In this document: positions 23,990 to 37,309 of the stretch, piece by piece | How positions within the stretch are numbered: position 1 is the first letter of the stretch | Layout: each line of letters opens with the position of its first letter | From: Burhinus oedicnemus | Taxonomy: Eukaryota > Chordata > Aves > Charadriiformes > Burhinidae | Direction: 5' to 3' | DNA: 64,000 bases | NCBI GenBank assembly: GCA_008921705.1 | Contig: VFFE01007510.1 | Span: forward strand, 23,788-87,787 | The notes under the pieces: generated by a model | The model's input: the letters and a program-made list of their open reading frames with translations, nothing else | What the model was told of the DNA's origin: nothing | The model's database searches: none | Translations under genes and position numbers: made by a program

Positions 23990-24420
23990 ACCACGGCGGT
24001 GGAAGCCCCTATGGTTCCTCCCCAGGGTGAGAGGCAGGATGTGGCTGAGCTGTGAGGGTGAGGACAGCCGGTGTGGGGAATGTGGCCCCCCGGCTAGGGT
24101 GAGGCTGCCGGGGCGGCAGGCCTGCCGCCCCGGCAGCCTCACCCTAGCCGGGGGGCCCAGGCCCAGGCCCGGGCAAACCCTGTGGTGCTCCTGGCCCTGC
24201 AGTTGCCATTTCAGACCCAACAGGTGGCAATCACAGCCCGGCCTCCGCTTCCACCCAGCACCTGCACCGGAGCCTCTGCCTTCCCAAATCTGGACTCCAA
24301 ACCCAGCAAAGCCGGAGCTTAAAATTCAGCTTCCTCTGGACAAGCTGCTGCCTTTCAGGTTTCTAGGCCATTCTATATCTCAGCCTGTGCTCTGCTCCCT
24401 GTCAAAAGTCTGAAATAAAA
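23990..24420. other. GC-rich island around a perfect palindrome
   Basis: About 400 bp that are far richer in G+C and CpG than the rest of the window. A plus frame of 128 codons (24027-24413) and a minus frame of 83 codons (23969-24220) both cross it. They share one peptide because the palindrome reads the same on both strands. The plus frame ends just before AATAAA at 24414-24419. I recognise no domain. It could be a small CpG island or first exon of a non-coding RNA, but there is no splice or promoter evidence that decides. Confidence 0.35.
24084..24157. repeat. Perfect 74-bp palindrome, 37-bp arms, no spacer
   Basis: 24084-24120 is the exact reverse complement of 24121-24157, with the axis in the AGGCCT at 24118-24123. 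The match ends at 24083/24158. Each arm also holds a small hairpin (CTGCCG-3 nt-CGGCAG at 24105-24119 and 24122-24136). The arms are about 80% G+C. Confidence 0.97.
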
Positions 24421-26986
24421 GAAAGCAGCTGCACACTATGGGTAAAGCCACGATCCCTTCTCAGTGACATTATCTGAAGTCACACTGAAGTCCTCAGGCC
24501 TTCGTACGTTTTAGCCTGATGCAGGATTTGCCCATCTCGTTCTATTTTCATTTCCGTATTTGTTCCAGAGGTATGAAAAAATAAATAGTCTCAGAAAACA
24601 AAAGGGGAGGGGGGTGTGGAGAACAGTGCTGTTAGTGAAGCTGAAGAGTTCACTCATTGCCATGGAAACGTTCACATCCTAGCAACAGCTTATTGATAGC
24701 AAGATGCCATGGAAAGACAAGAGCCGATGCCTTTGACTCATGGGAAAACAAGCTATCCTGGCTTTATACTTCTTTACCTCCTTTTCCAAAAGTGCATAGT
24801 AGTTTAACATAAAAATCCCCGATCGACCTTTTTTTTCTTAACTGTTTGTTTTTTTGTGTTGAAACATGACTTGTTAAGAAAAGTTGATACAGTGGAAGTA
24901 TTATCATAATTGGCTATCTGGCCAGGAAAATTACTAAAAAGCAGCAAAGAAACCCAAAGGCACTAAACTTTTTTTTAAGGTCAATGCACCGTTTTCTGTC
25001 CATCTCTGCACTTCCCAGAAGGCTTGCTGCAGCTGACATCACTAAGATGTCGCTCAGTGGGATGCAGGGTGGAATCAGTTGTGGTAGGGTCTGCGCTCCT
25101 TGCGATGCCCAGGGAGTGTGTGTGTGCTGGGAAGTACTGAAAAGCTTTCTCTATTTGTGTGCCCTGGGGTCAGGGTGGGTAGAGCAGCACTCAGGTGTGT
25201 TTGCTGAGAAAGTGCATTTCCATCCTTTTCCTAACGTACAGTGGTACAAGGAGAACCTGGGTGAAGGTAGGGTACCGCAGCAGTCACTGTGTGTGAAAGC
25301 AGACATCTTTGAGAGCAAGGATCAGACTGTTGTTGGTACTGTTATTATTACCACTAAGTACAATAGCATTGTGGAGTCCCAGTTGTAAAGCAGGATTTAA
25401 ATGTGAGTCATTCCACACAGACAACGAAGGTCTTTTTCCTTAGGAGCTAGGAGCTTATGATCAGTTTGTTTGCCAATATGATTACTCTTTGGTAGGGAGA
25501 AAACTCAACAATTTCTTTATTGATTTTTTTTTTTTTCTGGTGTGGTGTATAGTTGTAGGAAATATTTTTGTCAAAGTAGGTATTCCAATAATCATTTTGG
25601 AAAAACAGGAAATGTACGATGTTGGTTTGTACATAGCATCGCTACAGTGTAAACATTTGCTTAAGAGCTTTGCTGAACTGGATCCGTATAAAGGCCTCTC
25701 TGAACATTACATTTATTGTGAGAAGAACATTGAATCATAATATTTCCACAGCTAATAGAAACCACTTTCCAGAAATGTGACCCTTTATCTGTATATGAAT
25801 TAAAAATGGAGCTAATGAAATATCCCAAGAGAAATCAGTGATGTTTACAGAGTTTATGAAACCTGCTTATTTACCTACCTTTTTTGATAACGAAAATAAT
25901 TTAGATTTTCTGAATTTTTTGTTCCATTAGCAGTATTTTTCCCTTTGGAGACAAGGACTGCTTGGCTGATCAGCAAGCCAGGTTGATATTCTGATACTAC
26001 CATTGCATTAGGTTTACAATAAATGAGGTAATTAGTGCTGCAGAGCCATTGGAGAAACAGTTAGAAATGTCTGAAGGAGAGGAAGAATACAATAAGAACA
26101 CCACCAAAATAACTGGGGGTTTTCATGTCTGATGCTCGGGTGCAAGATTTCTATAGGGAGAGAGAAGAAGCATCTAGAAAAGGATTATGACAATTAAAGC
26201 AGGACTTAGGTGGACTTTAGAATCCCATACTGTGATCGCTATTTTCACCCTAATGCCAACAGCACTTTAGCTAACTTTGTACCCTCTGTTCTGACCTGGA
26301 GGTCCCTTCAGAGTCGGCATTGCTGCGTTTCTGCATTTCCAGAGTAGGATCTATGTGATTTACAAGGCAGAGGACTCTGGCTAACAACTTACTTGCTTCC
26401 CAATAGTAAGAAATAAATCAGAAGTAATCCTGAGAGCAGGAACTAGACTTGCCAGGCTCTTCCCAGTTGGCAGAGGCTTTTGCATGGTCTTTCTGGGGCT
26501 CCTAGCTATGATTTCAGCTGCAAATTTGTGAAGAGTGGAAGGCATAGATGTGGGGATTGCCCTAAAGGACTATAGTGGAACATCCTCCATTTTCCTCAGT
26601 GCTTGCAAGGCAAAGCAACATGCACTGTGACAAGGGTCTGCCGTGACTTTCACGTACTCATTTTTGTGTTTGAAATTATTTTTCCCATTACCCGTTCCTG
26701 GATGAATTCCTCTTAGAGTTAGGGGCAAGGACAGCAATGGAAAAAACCACACTCTTCCATTGAGACTGGGGGGGCGTGTCAATTTGGATGACAGTATGTC
26801 ATCAGGTAGCTTAGGTGAAAATGCATTTTCCCTCCACTGAACCTTTTGGAGTCTTTACAGGTTTTCGAAAGGAGCAGGTAGGCAGGGAACAGCTGCAAAT
26901 TTTGCTGCACTCTCTCCAAAGAAGAATCAGGAAACAGTTGTGCATGTCAAAGCTCGTAATTTCTCCCTCGTTACTGAAGATAGTAT
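24421..26986. other. Non-genic stretch with one possible SINE trace
   Basis: The 134-codon plus frame at 24984-25388 is the longest here and has no recognised domain. Its 3' part (25303-25395: GAGAGCAAGGATCAGACTGT, then AAGTACAATAGCATTGTGGA) weakly resembles an amniote SINE tail (GGGACTGT..., CTAGCACAATGGGGTCC). A T tract lies at about 25524-25537. Confidence 0.3.
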
Positions 26987-27028
26987 GCGACCTCCACAGG
27001 TCCCTTCCAACCCCTGTGATTCTGTGAA
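26987..27028 (+). mobile_element. CR1 3'-tail fragment, plus orientation
   Basis: GCGACCTCCACAGGTCCCTT, then CCAACCCCTGTGATTCTGTG, is the reverse complement of the CR1 terminal block seen at 39907. The element therefore points along the plus strand. Only about 42 bp of the 3' end are present. Confidence 0.75.
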
Positions 27029-30000
27029 AGTTACAATTCAGGCTTTTCAAGAAATGTGATCAATAGTATTCCCTTTCTTGCAGGAGCTGGGGGAATATTA
27101 ACTTTTCAGTTAGAAACATTTTTTAATTCTAATAATTCACATTAATTCAGGGCCTGTGGTACATATCTAATGCTTCTGCTCTCCTGATTTCTCTTGATTG
27201 ACTTCTTGTCTGATGCATTGACTGATGTAGGAAAATACCCTTTTCCTTTCTTTCAGTTGAAGGTGTGTTACCTGTTAATGGCAGATTGATTAGTCAACAT
27301 TAGCACCTGGGAATGCCTTTATTTTTATCACTTCAAGCAAATATGTCTACAGCTGGAGACATAATTATATGCATTACTGAAACACATTTTTGCTATTCTT
27401 TAATTATATTTTGACAGAAAAGAAATGTCAAGGGAGTAGCACTTGCCTTTTAGCTCTGAAACATTTATATCTGTTATACACATTTGTCTCTGCTTTGTCA
27501 TGCTATCCTTTCAAATCTTACTTTTGCTGCCTTGTAGTATCTTGCCATTGTTTCATGATTTAACGTTATGATTTTATACAAAGATTTCATGAACAACAGC
27601 TATCGATTGTCTTCTCTGAAGTAATGGGCCATCTTCATTCAGTTGCAAAAGTATGAAATCCAGTGGAGCTTTGGTGATTTATACTGACTGCAAATCTGGC
27701 CAGTCTCTCTAAGACTTCACCCCTGGCACATGCTCCTCTGTGTCAAACACCAGTGGAGTGTCTATCCTGTGTGACAGAAGTCAGAGGCATTAGTAAGGGT
27801 TACACATGACTTCAGGATTTGTGTAAGTATTTTGATTCTATTTTTCTGGTGTTTACTCTGATATGCATCAAACGTCTGGGAAGAAGAGATAAAAACTGGG
27901 AATGCCAAAAATTAATTCTGTCTTTCTGCTATATAAGAGGTAACATTTCTGCCTGCTTGGGTTATTTCCCTATGCAACAGCCGAGGATGAATCTCATCTG
28001 CAAGCTTTTGTACACATCTGAAATACAAAGTAAAATTTTATCTGGGTTTGTACCAATTTGTTAACGAAGGTAGAGTTTGTCCCACCATCAGTAACCATTT
28101 CCATGTTCAAAGACGTATTTCTAGGAGGAAAGCTTACTCTTAAGGAACATCCAAAGCCTATTAAAAGAACCCAGCTGTATGGGGATATGGGACAAGCTGT
28201 CCTTTAGTGAAGTGACTGAACTTATGACAATAAACACCAGCTAAGTAGCTGTCACTGTATCCCAATCACATGAATTTACTGACAGGTCTCTGAAGTAATG
28301 ATGGCATTTTTATATCTATCTAAGCTGTACTGAGGAGCTGATGAGAAGGACACAATATACCATGCTGTTTTCTTGAGGTGTTACGTTGCTTGTAATTGAG
28401 AAGTAGTCTAAGGGAACAATATATCATCTGTAAGTGGTGCTGATGATTTGGGCGTCACATTTCCCATAAAGTTATTACTGAGCCAGAGCTCCAATACAAT
28501 GTTAGGAGACACTGTATTGCTTTGAAGAATTGTCATACGAGACACAAACAAGGCACAAACTTCAGGATCCTGCTATTTATTGTCCTTGATGGTGCTGCTG
28601 TACTTTTTAGAAGCAAGCAGGCATTCTGCTGAGATTTCTGCATCTATAACCATGCCTTTCTTACCTAATATTGGCCTGCAATTGAGGTTGACCACTGAAT
28701 TGATGTGAATTCTTCTTTTCTATCTTCTGTTCTTTCTGTCATACAATTTGGAACCACAATTCAGAAAGGTCTTGTAGCTAGTCTGCCATCCCCAGCCCTA
28801 CATGGGCTTAAGATCATGAAATCTGCAATGCAGAAAAGGTGCACAAACCCCCAATTGAATGAAGACGTGCCATACATGCTATCAACAGTTTCTCCTCTCC
28901 CTCAAGTTGAGCTCTTTCACATTTGTTTTCTTAGACTCTTTTTCCTAGAGCTCAGAGAATAACTGTTAATTAAAAATTTTTGTAATAATATTGTTCCCTT
29001 CTCTTTACAGTATGCCTTCAGAAGAAAAATGGCCATCTTCTTAACTGTGCTAACTGGAAAACATTTAGTATTATTTTGCCTGCTTGTGTTTAGTCTAGGG
29101 TCCACTGCTGAAATCAGCACTTGCTTGACTGGATCAGCCATGATTGCACACTACTTCATGGTGCATTGGACCATTTCTCTGGAACGTGAACTTTTGAACA
29201 TTGCATCTCATGAATAAAATTTCAGACCAGGTTCTTGGCAATGGCAGACAGAACCCTACTGAACTGAGAGGAAAGCAGGAGGAAAAAGGAGGATGGAGAG
29301 AAAGTGGAGACAATTTTATCACCTGTTGTTTTTTTCTGACTGTTTGTTTGTTTTATTCAAGGAGCCAAACTGACAATTATTGACATCCATGAAGCAGTCC
29401 AGGCATTTCTTCAGCCTCATAGTTCCTGCTTTCCCTCTTACCCCTGATATTACCACTTGAGCCGAGCAGAGTTCAATGTTGTCCAAAAGTTGCTTCCCCC
29501 AACCTCACTCTTCCCACCTACTCCCAGGGAAAGTCCACTAGGTCTGTGAGCAACTTCAGAGGAGTTGTGAGATGGAAGGAAGAGACAACAGGAAGGTTCA
29601 AGTACACGGGGAAACATTTTACCTAGCAAGAAGATACAAAAAAAGTGGGGCATGTGAAGAAATGATTACACAGGAGTCCTGGCGTGAGAAAAAAGGACAG
29701 TGTTAAAGAAGAATGGGGAGACCTTGTGTGTGGCAATGTGGAAAACAGAAATGTGGGAACACAGAGATGAAGATGAGCTGATATGGAGGAGGGTGAAGAG
29801 GGGAACCCTTTGGAGGAGTTAGAACCAGAGGAAGGGGGATGGATAGCATTCCCTCAGCAGGGAGCTGAGGGAATAAAGCGGAGGAAAGCAACAAGCCCCT
29901 GCTCATGTAACGCTCAACTTTCAGAAGCCGTGAAGAATGTGATCTTCTAGGGCTGGGACACTAGTGACATCTGACTATTGTGGTTCCAGGATGGCCTGAA

Positions 30001-31320
30001 AGCTAGCTGATTATAATCAAGTTTCCAAGTAAGTTCTTTTGAACACTGGGTTTTAAATCCACTTACGTCAAGTATTCAAGGATGCATGTCTAAATATGCT
30101 TTCTACAACCACATTGTGCTGTTGAAAGTCAGTTCCTTAACAGGAAGAGAACATGCAAAGAATAGGAAAACACAGGAAGTCAATTAGCATAAAAATCTGA
30201 GCAAATGCTGGGTGAATATGTGACATTTTTTCTGCTTGTGGTTCTTGAGTAAAGCCTGTTCCATGCTTGCCAGACACTAATAAAAAAATAGAAAGAAAAC
30301 TCAGATTTATTTTTCATGTCTTTGGGACATCTGAGAAAATGCAGTGGATTGGTTCATTGGTGTTTCATGCCTAACTACTTAGCATACCAATGATATATTT
30401 AAATTTAAATAGATGAGAAATAGATTTTCTGATGTGGCATTGTCTATGATTTAGGTTATCATAATACTTTTATTCTGAATTGCCCTTTAAGCCTTTGTAG
30501 ATTTGAAGACTGAAATTTCTGTTATGAGTCAACCAACCCTCTTTTTGATAAACCATTTAAACCAATGAGGTGATTATCAGTTTGCAGTGGGAAGAAAAGC
30601 ATTCATATGCTGTAGAATGTGAGACCACAGAATGAAGATGGAAAGGAAGACTTAAGTGTGCTTTAGTGTGAATTTCTGAGTCATTTTGGGTCAGGGACTA
30701 GAATTTAATGTGCAACTGAAATATAGTCTTGCACTTTACACAGACTCATAAGGGGGAGGTCACTGTCCTTGTCCTCTGTGTGTGCAAATGCAGTTGAAGA
30801 TCTTGTTTTCCTCTTGGGCTTTGCTAAGTAGGCATTTGAGACCATGGGAAGAAAAGCAAATGTGTATAAAACCACTTATAGAGATTAAGGCTTGATCTAA
30901 CCCACACAGCCTCAAAGTTGTAGTTTTTTCATACATGTAAGTATGTTTATGTGTGAGTGGGAAGGGTGTATGCCTGTTACAGCTTATGTAACTCATGGGA
31001 ATAATTTTTCAACTCAGTCATTTCATATTTCCTGTATATTATTCAACCTCCAACCCCAAAAGAAGACAAATATGTTAAACTTGATTTTTCCCAAGATTTG
31101 AAAGCAAAAGTGATGTACAAATTAGATTCCACATATTACCTTTATCCTTCAAGTACATTTACACTTTAGTTTATGAAGGAAAGATGCAGGCTTCAATACA
31201 GGGCAAGAAGGTTGAGGGCGCATTTTTCTTGGTTCAGATGCATAAGCTCAAATTCAGTATTTTCAGTATTTCAGTAATAATGAGTCTAAGGATCTGTGGT
31301 TTAGGTTTGTTTCATTATGG
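27029..31320. other. Non-genic stretch, nothing recognised
   Basis: AT-rich. The plus frame at 29029-29217 starts with a hydrophobic segment, but there is no cleavage-site pattern, homologue or splice context to support it. 29570-29890 is purine-rich on the plus strand. Confidence 0.45.
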
Positions 31321-31380
31321 TAAGGAACCAAGCAGGAAATATGGGTTCAAACCCCAACAGGGACTTCTTCCTCACAGCTT
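31321..31380 (+). repeat. Possible tRNA-derived SINE trace
   Basis: GGGTTCAAACCCC at 31343-31355 fits a Pol III B box. No A box is seen at the right distance upstream, and no tRNA cloverleaf can be drawn, so this is at most a decayed SINE. Confidence 0.2.
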
Positions 31381-34300
31381 CTGCATGCCTAGTCTGTAAC
31401 TATTAAATAGTGAGATTAATCTAAAGGCAGAAAACTTTGCCATCCTGCAAAAAGAAGCATAGGGTTTTAACGCTTCTTAGATATAGGGGAAACAAAACCA
31501 TAAATTAAAAAGCATAATGCATAATACAGAAATTTATAGAAAATTTAAGAGTTTTATAGAAAGAACTAAATCTGATTTCACATGTTTTTCAGTCATGGGG
31601 GCACCTTAAGTTCCAGATGAGGAAGAGGTTTTTTGTCTAAAAAATCTTCATGACAACTTAATCTCTCCTGAGTCCTGTGTATTTCATACTGGGGATTTCT
31701 GTTTGTTTGAATTTAAGCTTGTACTTTATGCAGCTGGCCAGAGATGGTGCTGAGTGCTCAGGTACTGCAGAGTGAAATGCAGCGGGAACTTGAACAGAAG
31801 AGGTTTGGGGCATTAATCATAGCTACACTCAGCTGCCATGAGTTATGACTTTGAGTGAATTTAAAATTAGAGAAAAGCACCCAACTTGTAATACTTAGCC
31901 AAACAGCAACAAATAAAATGATTTTAGAAAATGAGAAAGGGTTGGGAAGCTGTAACACTGGGAAGAAGATTTATTTGTTTGGTATATTTGCTGATATTTT
32001 ATTGCTCAGTGAATAAAGGTAATCTTCTGGAGGTGAATTCATCTAGCCTTCATCAGATAGGTAGTGGAAATGGAAATAAGCTCGATTTACCCACTAGTGC
32101 CTGTGGGTTGCAGCTCATTTCTTACTGTCTTTTCTTAATTGCTCTCTCATTTCATATCTCTCTTTTATTCCAGTATGAAAGTCTGTACAATAGTCTGGCA
32201 CTCAGAGCATATGAGGAGTTGCACTGCAAGTGGAGGTCAAGCTCTGCAAACCTTTGCTTTGTTATGAGTTCTTATCCAAAACCAACCCTATTGTAGTCAG
32301 TGCCAGAGCTCACTGGGGTAAGGACCTCTGAGGCTTTCTGAGATGAGGCTGGAGAGTTAGCCTACTTTGCAATGTATACTGGTCTTTAGAAGTTCCTTCT
32401 TACCTGTGGCTTTTATGCTCTGATAATGTCTTTTCTGATTCATGTAAGTATCACCAGAACGTCAATACAAAGAACAAACAAAACCAGTTGAAAATTTCCT
32501 TTCCCAACCTGATTTTTCCCCGGTTTTTATTCCGTGTTTGCTGCTGCTAGCAGCTGGACCAAGCTTTTCTGATGCTGGACCTATATTAATTTCATTCATT
32601 AGTAACATGGGCACGATCCCCAGATGCAGCTGGAGGCCATTCGAATAGATCAAGAAGGGCTTGTCCCCACTGAGCTCTTCATCGGTGCTTCCAGATGGCT
32701 CCAGGATGTCCTTCCTGCAGGGGCAGGTGTATCAACGTGGAGCAATCTTAGGTCCTGGTTCCCTGCCTGTCCAGGCAAGGAATTTGTCTGAGTGGGCCAA
32801 GATGCCTTCTGGCCTGTGTCAAAGCCAACTTGCCATGGAAACCAGTGCACAGGGAGAATTATGTGTATTTGAGTTTAGTCCTGCCAGAGCCTTGGCTTGC
32901 TGCTCAGTCCCGCGGTGTAGACATTACCTAAGCACAACTTCTGAGGTTGTTGCAACCCCATTCCTTTCCACATCCTCATGTCTTTTTCATGTCTGTCGTT
33001 CCCTTACTAAAGTATGAATTCCTTTTGACCTCATTTACCAGAGTACAGGAGTAACTTTCTTTTTTTTTTGCATTAAAAATATTAATTATGTTCCTAGATA
33101 TCTAGAAGATCGGAGCCATGCTTTCTTCCTCAGTTTACCTTCCTTTTCCTGTAGAGAGAAGGATCTCTCTCAGGGAAGAGCTTTCCAGGTTTGTGTTGTT
33201 TCCTTCTCATTCAGTATCACATCGAAGTTCATCCCTTCCCCTCTCCTGCCATCCTGTGGCTTGGGCTGCTGGCCTTCTGCAGGAATGCAAACGAAAAGAT
33301 GGAAAATGGGGGAAAAAACACTCACATTACCTACCTATTCTTAACCGCTGCTGAAGAATTGGCCAATATTCAAAAACAAGTTAGTAAAAATAAGCAGTAC
33401 AAAAGTAGAAAAAAAAGTTTATAACTTTTTAGTTGTTTAGCAGTGGTATTTGCTTTATTTAAAGTGGGCTTTGTCAGTGAAAATCTTTGAAAAACATTTT
33501 CCTAATTAATAGGCTAGGCTTGGTATGATGGAACTGTAACTAGTTTCTCCATTTTCTACCCATGAATATTTTGAATAAGGGAAAGCCAATTCCACATCCA
33601 TATTGCTTTTGGGAAAATAACAATTTTAAAGCTTTGTGGATCATTAAAAGGGAGCACTTCTTCCACCAGCCTCTTGCACATGCACATTACTTGTTGAAAA
33701 TGCAGAAGCTGAAGATAAATAAAGCCTGTCCTAACTCAAAGACCCTGCCATGAGGGGGACCTTAAATTGGAAAATATTTGATCTGCTCACAGTGTCTTGA
33801 AGACAAACAGGGAACAGAGATTGTTATGTATTTCAGTCCTGAATCATTTACTTCACCTAGCAAAATGAATCATAATTGAGCAGATGAGTGGAGCAATATG
33901 ATAATAAAGCGCCTGATCTGATCACCCTCTTTATGTTGTGTATTTTGTCCTGCACACCACATACATACAAATAACAAGTTAGTAAGGGGTAATTATGACC
34001 TAAAGGGTCATGTTTTGTGGGCACAACATGGAAGGCTCTTTGATACTAATGAATAATCCAAATAATTTCCTACTTTGCCAAATATATCTTGACACCTCAT
34101 AAATCCAAGTTTGCATTCCTTGACAGGCATAGTACTGGGCACCAGATAAATAATGCATGAATCAGTCATGTTATTTAGACATGTGTGAGATAGATTAGGA
34201 TATGGAGGGAAAATAACTATGGATTAATATATTCAGTGCTCCATTGCATTCAAATGATAGCTGGAAAGACCTTGTATGAATTACAAGCCTGCCTGCCCTG

Positions 34301-35258
34301 AGAACTTCTGGAGTAGGTGTCCCTATAATTCACTGTTTTCAATGTCTCAGAGATGTTGGAATACGCTACAGGCAGTGTAATAGTGGACTGTCTCACCTGT
34401 CTTTCTGAAGCTTTGTAAGAATTTCATTACTGCGCTGAAATTTTTGTGCTGAGCTGGTGAGTAGACCTGCTGTTTGTTTGTTGATAACAATGTCACTTGT
34501 CAAATCTTCTCTGATGTGTGTTTTCTCCATTGCTTATGCTGTTGATTGTATCTCTGGCCTTTTGTCAGTGCAGAGTATTTTCCTCTGTGATCTCTGACAC
34601 CTGGGACGCTTTCCTGTATAGCTGTCATCAGCCTTATTAACGTGCCTGCTTTTTTTCATCTGAAAATATATCCTTGACTAAATTCGAGAAGGGGAAGGAA
34701 AGTGTGTGAATCAGATTCCTAGTTTGAATCTTGGGCTCAGCTCCTGCCACCACCCTCCTCCATGCCCAAGGTGTATTTTGAGTGTGCATTTTCGTATGCA
34801 CCCACCTCTAGCCTGCTGCAGTGCAAGGTAAGTTAAATCCGTTTGTCAGAAGGCACCAACTAGGGCTCTTGGTTGGCCCTAGCCTTTCTTTCTCTCTACA
34901 TGGTCCGAGGAGTGCTGGCAGAACCGTGACATGCCCATACCTGTGAGAGCCCAGGCTATATCTATAGAAGTCCTCCTCTTCACACAGATTTTTCCAAAAG
35001 GCAATGAAAGACACGCAGGAGAATAAAATCATATTGTCATGCTGACTACAGATGAGATACAGATGCTCAAGGCTACCCAGTTTGTATTACTGGGAAAAGC
35101 ATTCACGATAGAGGTGCGTAGAACAAATTGTTTAGGAGGTTTTTTTGTGGCTTTTCCATTATTTGATAATGAGAAGCCAGTACAGTTTCAACCCAGGTTA
35201 CCAGGGGGTGATTAAGGCCTACGTGCCATATGGGAATGGTGAGTTTCTGGGAAGAGGT
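31381..35258. other. Non-genic stretch, nothing recognised
   Basis: Contains a 121-codon plus frame at 31931-32296 and a 118-codon one at 32661-33017, neither with a recognisable domain. A T tract lies at 33059-33070. A phrase at 31744-31760 (TGGTGCTGAGTGCTCAG) recalls an ancient amniote repeat. Confidence 0.4.
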
Positions 35259-35400
35259 TTAAAGAAGCAAGCGAGGGTGCCAATGCCCAGCATTATCGAC
35301 TGTGATGAGTAACCGCCTGTGTTCATGCTCGTGGCTGCTGCTAACCAGCTGCGTCCGAGAGCAGAGCTGACTCGCCTTTACCGCCATGCCACCGCTTGCA
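35259..35400. other. CpG-dense patch with a 42-codon minus frame
   Basis: About nine CpG dinucleotides lie in 130 bp of otherwise CpG-poor DNA. A minus-strand frame of 42 codons plus stop (start at 35387, stop at 35259-35261) spans it. It begins MAVKAS and carries an HEHEHRR patch. I do not recognise it. It might be a conserved regulatory element, a small exon or a GC-rich element fragment. Confidence 0.25.
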
Positions 35401-37309
35401 CAGGAGCAGTCAGGCTGCAGTAGTCATGCTGTCACTTCAGACCCTTGTTTACCACAGGGCAATTTGTCTGTGTGTGCCTGAGGGCACCTGTAATAGATCT
35501 GAATTTGGTCATTTCCAGAAAAAACAGATGCATTCAGTTTTATGTGGGCAGAAATGAATCAATATAGTTCTTTTCTTTAATGGAAACTGGTTTAGACTTT
35601 GTTTAAACTGATGCTTCTGCTTTAAATTTTGTTTGGTTAAATCTCTTTTTCCTGCATTTAGGTAGCTATATGTAATAAAAATATTATTAAACTATTTCAT
35701 TATTATGCAATCTCAAGATCTGAAGTTAAAGCAACATTGGCCTCCACAGGTTTTCCTGTTTTGCTTCCAAAACAAAACAGTAATAATTCCTCACGTGGCT
35801 GGAAAGATATTTGTCTCCATGAGATTTTCTTTCACAGCTTTTACATAAATAGTCCTTTTGAACAAAATTGTTTGGAAAACAGTGTTTCAGTCTGGAGGAG
35901 AAATAATAACATTTCGTGCAAAGCAGCATAATGTTTTAAAAACTGTATTAGCTACACGGAAGCTGGAAAAAAAATATGGTTTGGATTTAAATTTTTTAAA
36001 AAAAACATTCATGTGTAGAATTAAAATACAATTAGTTGTAAAATAAGAAAGCAATTAGACAAAACATTTTATCTTCTGCCCATGAGCCAGTTCCCCGAAA
36101 ACTCACTGAACTCTCTTATGTTGTATTGTGAAGTCAAAAGACTAAAACAAGAAATGCAAGAAAAAGCTGAGTCATTACTGAAGAACTAGACAATAACTGT
36201 CTGTTTCTCTGTTTTCCATAAGAACTAGTGACTTTATCACGTCACCCTTCCCAGCACCCTCTTTTACTCAGAAAATACAAGACACATTTTGTGCAAGATT
36301 GTCCGATTAATTAAAATGATCATGCTAAATGTGGAACATTTATTCTTAACTAGCATTTATATTTGAAGGTTTATGCTTCTGGTTCAGTTCTGAAATAGAG
36401 CTTGTGTTTTTGACAGCTTCTCTTTTTTTTTCAACAACAGCTTGTCTAAGAAAGGATGTTACCACTTTTCAGAAACTTTGTCACACTTTAAATATTTAAA
36501 TTTTGGGGGAAAATGAGATTTTTCTTTCTCTGATGCTCTGTATAATAGGCCAAACTCTTTCCTAGTTGAACATTCAAAACTAATCTGCACCCTTTCCTTT
36601 TTCTTCTTGGAGAAATGCATGTATTTATTATCATACCAGTGTATGCTACATTATTAATGGTCAGCTTTTTGAGACAATAGTCTTGAGAAAGAAAGCCTGG
36701 GTTTGTGATAGGTCCAATAGGATTTTTAGTATAAGGAGGGCAAGATGAGCAAGAATACACATTGTTTACACTCTACAGTAAACTTTAAGCCTCATATGTT
36801 AGCGCTGCAGTGATAACCAGTTGACTTTTATTTCTCCAGAGTTACTCTTTATCTGGATTATGGTATTTCTTTTCTCAGCTGGCTGGGAGGCCCCCTAGCC
36901 TCACCTGAGCTTGACACTGCTGGCACCCCATGTGAGTGATGGAGCCATCCCTGGAGGATGCGATGTCTTGCCATGTAAAACCTCCTGGGAGGAAGGAACT
37001 TCCCTCAATTCAGTCCTGCCAGCAAGTGCATGTGAATTTGCGGGGCACAAATACACCCCGTGGACACCATCGCTTGGGGCTTATCCACACATCGCAGTTA
37101 TCTGTGTGAATCAAGCTGCATGGGTTGCTGTCTTTCTGGGTGAAGAAGTAGCTGGGGAAGGTGCAGGATCTCTAGCTGCCCTTGGTATGGGAATACACCC
37201 ATATTTCACTTCCTTGTCCAACTTTCATTCCCATTTTCAAAAATACAGCTAGTTACATTTCAAGGGAGTAAATGAAAGTAGAAGTTTGGCTAACAAGGAT
37301 TATTTCCAT
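35401..37309. other. Non-genic stretch, nothing recognised
   Basis: AT-rich. The 113-codon plus frame at 36911-37252 sits in slightly more GC-rich sequence but has no recognisable motif. Confidence 0.4.

Noticed and set aside
24027..24413. 128-codon plus frame and 83-codon minus frame sharing a 25-residue peptide
   Set aside because: The shared peptide is forced by the perfect palindrome. The GC-rich content lowers stop density and no domain is visible.
24984..25388. 134-codon plus frame
   Set aside because: No recognised domain. A frame this long is expected by chance about once in such a window, and its 3' part resembles a SINE tail.
26290..26320. Phrase GACCTGGAGGTCCCTTCAGA resembling a plus-strand CR1 tail
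   Set aside because: The following octamer tail and the CCAACCC block are missing, so the match is too short to call.
29029..29217. 62-codon plus frame beginning with a hydrophobic segment
   Set aside because: The segment lacks a convincing signal-peptide cleavage pattern and nothing follows it. Weaker than the 43395 case.
31343..31355. Possible tRNA gene from a B-box match
   Set aside because: No A box at the right distance, no acceptor-stem pairing and no Pol III T-run terminator.
31931..32296. 121-codon plus frame with two hydrophobic stretches
   Set aside because: No start context, splice signals or homologue recognised; compatible with chance in T-rich DNA.
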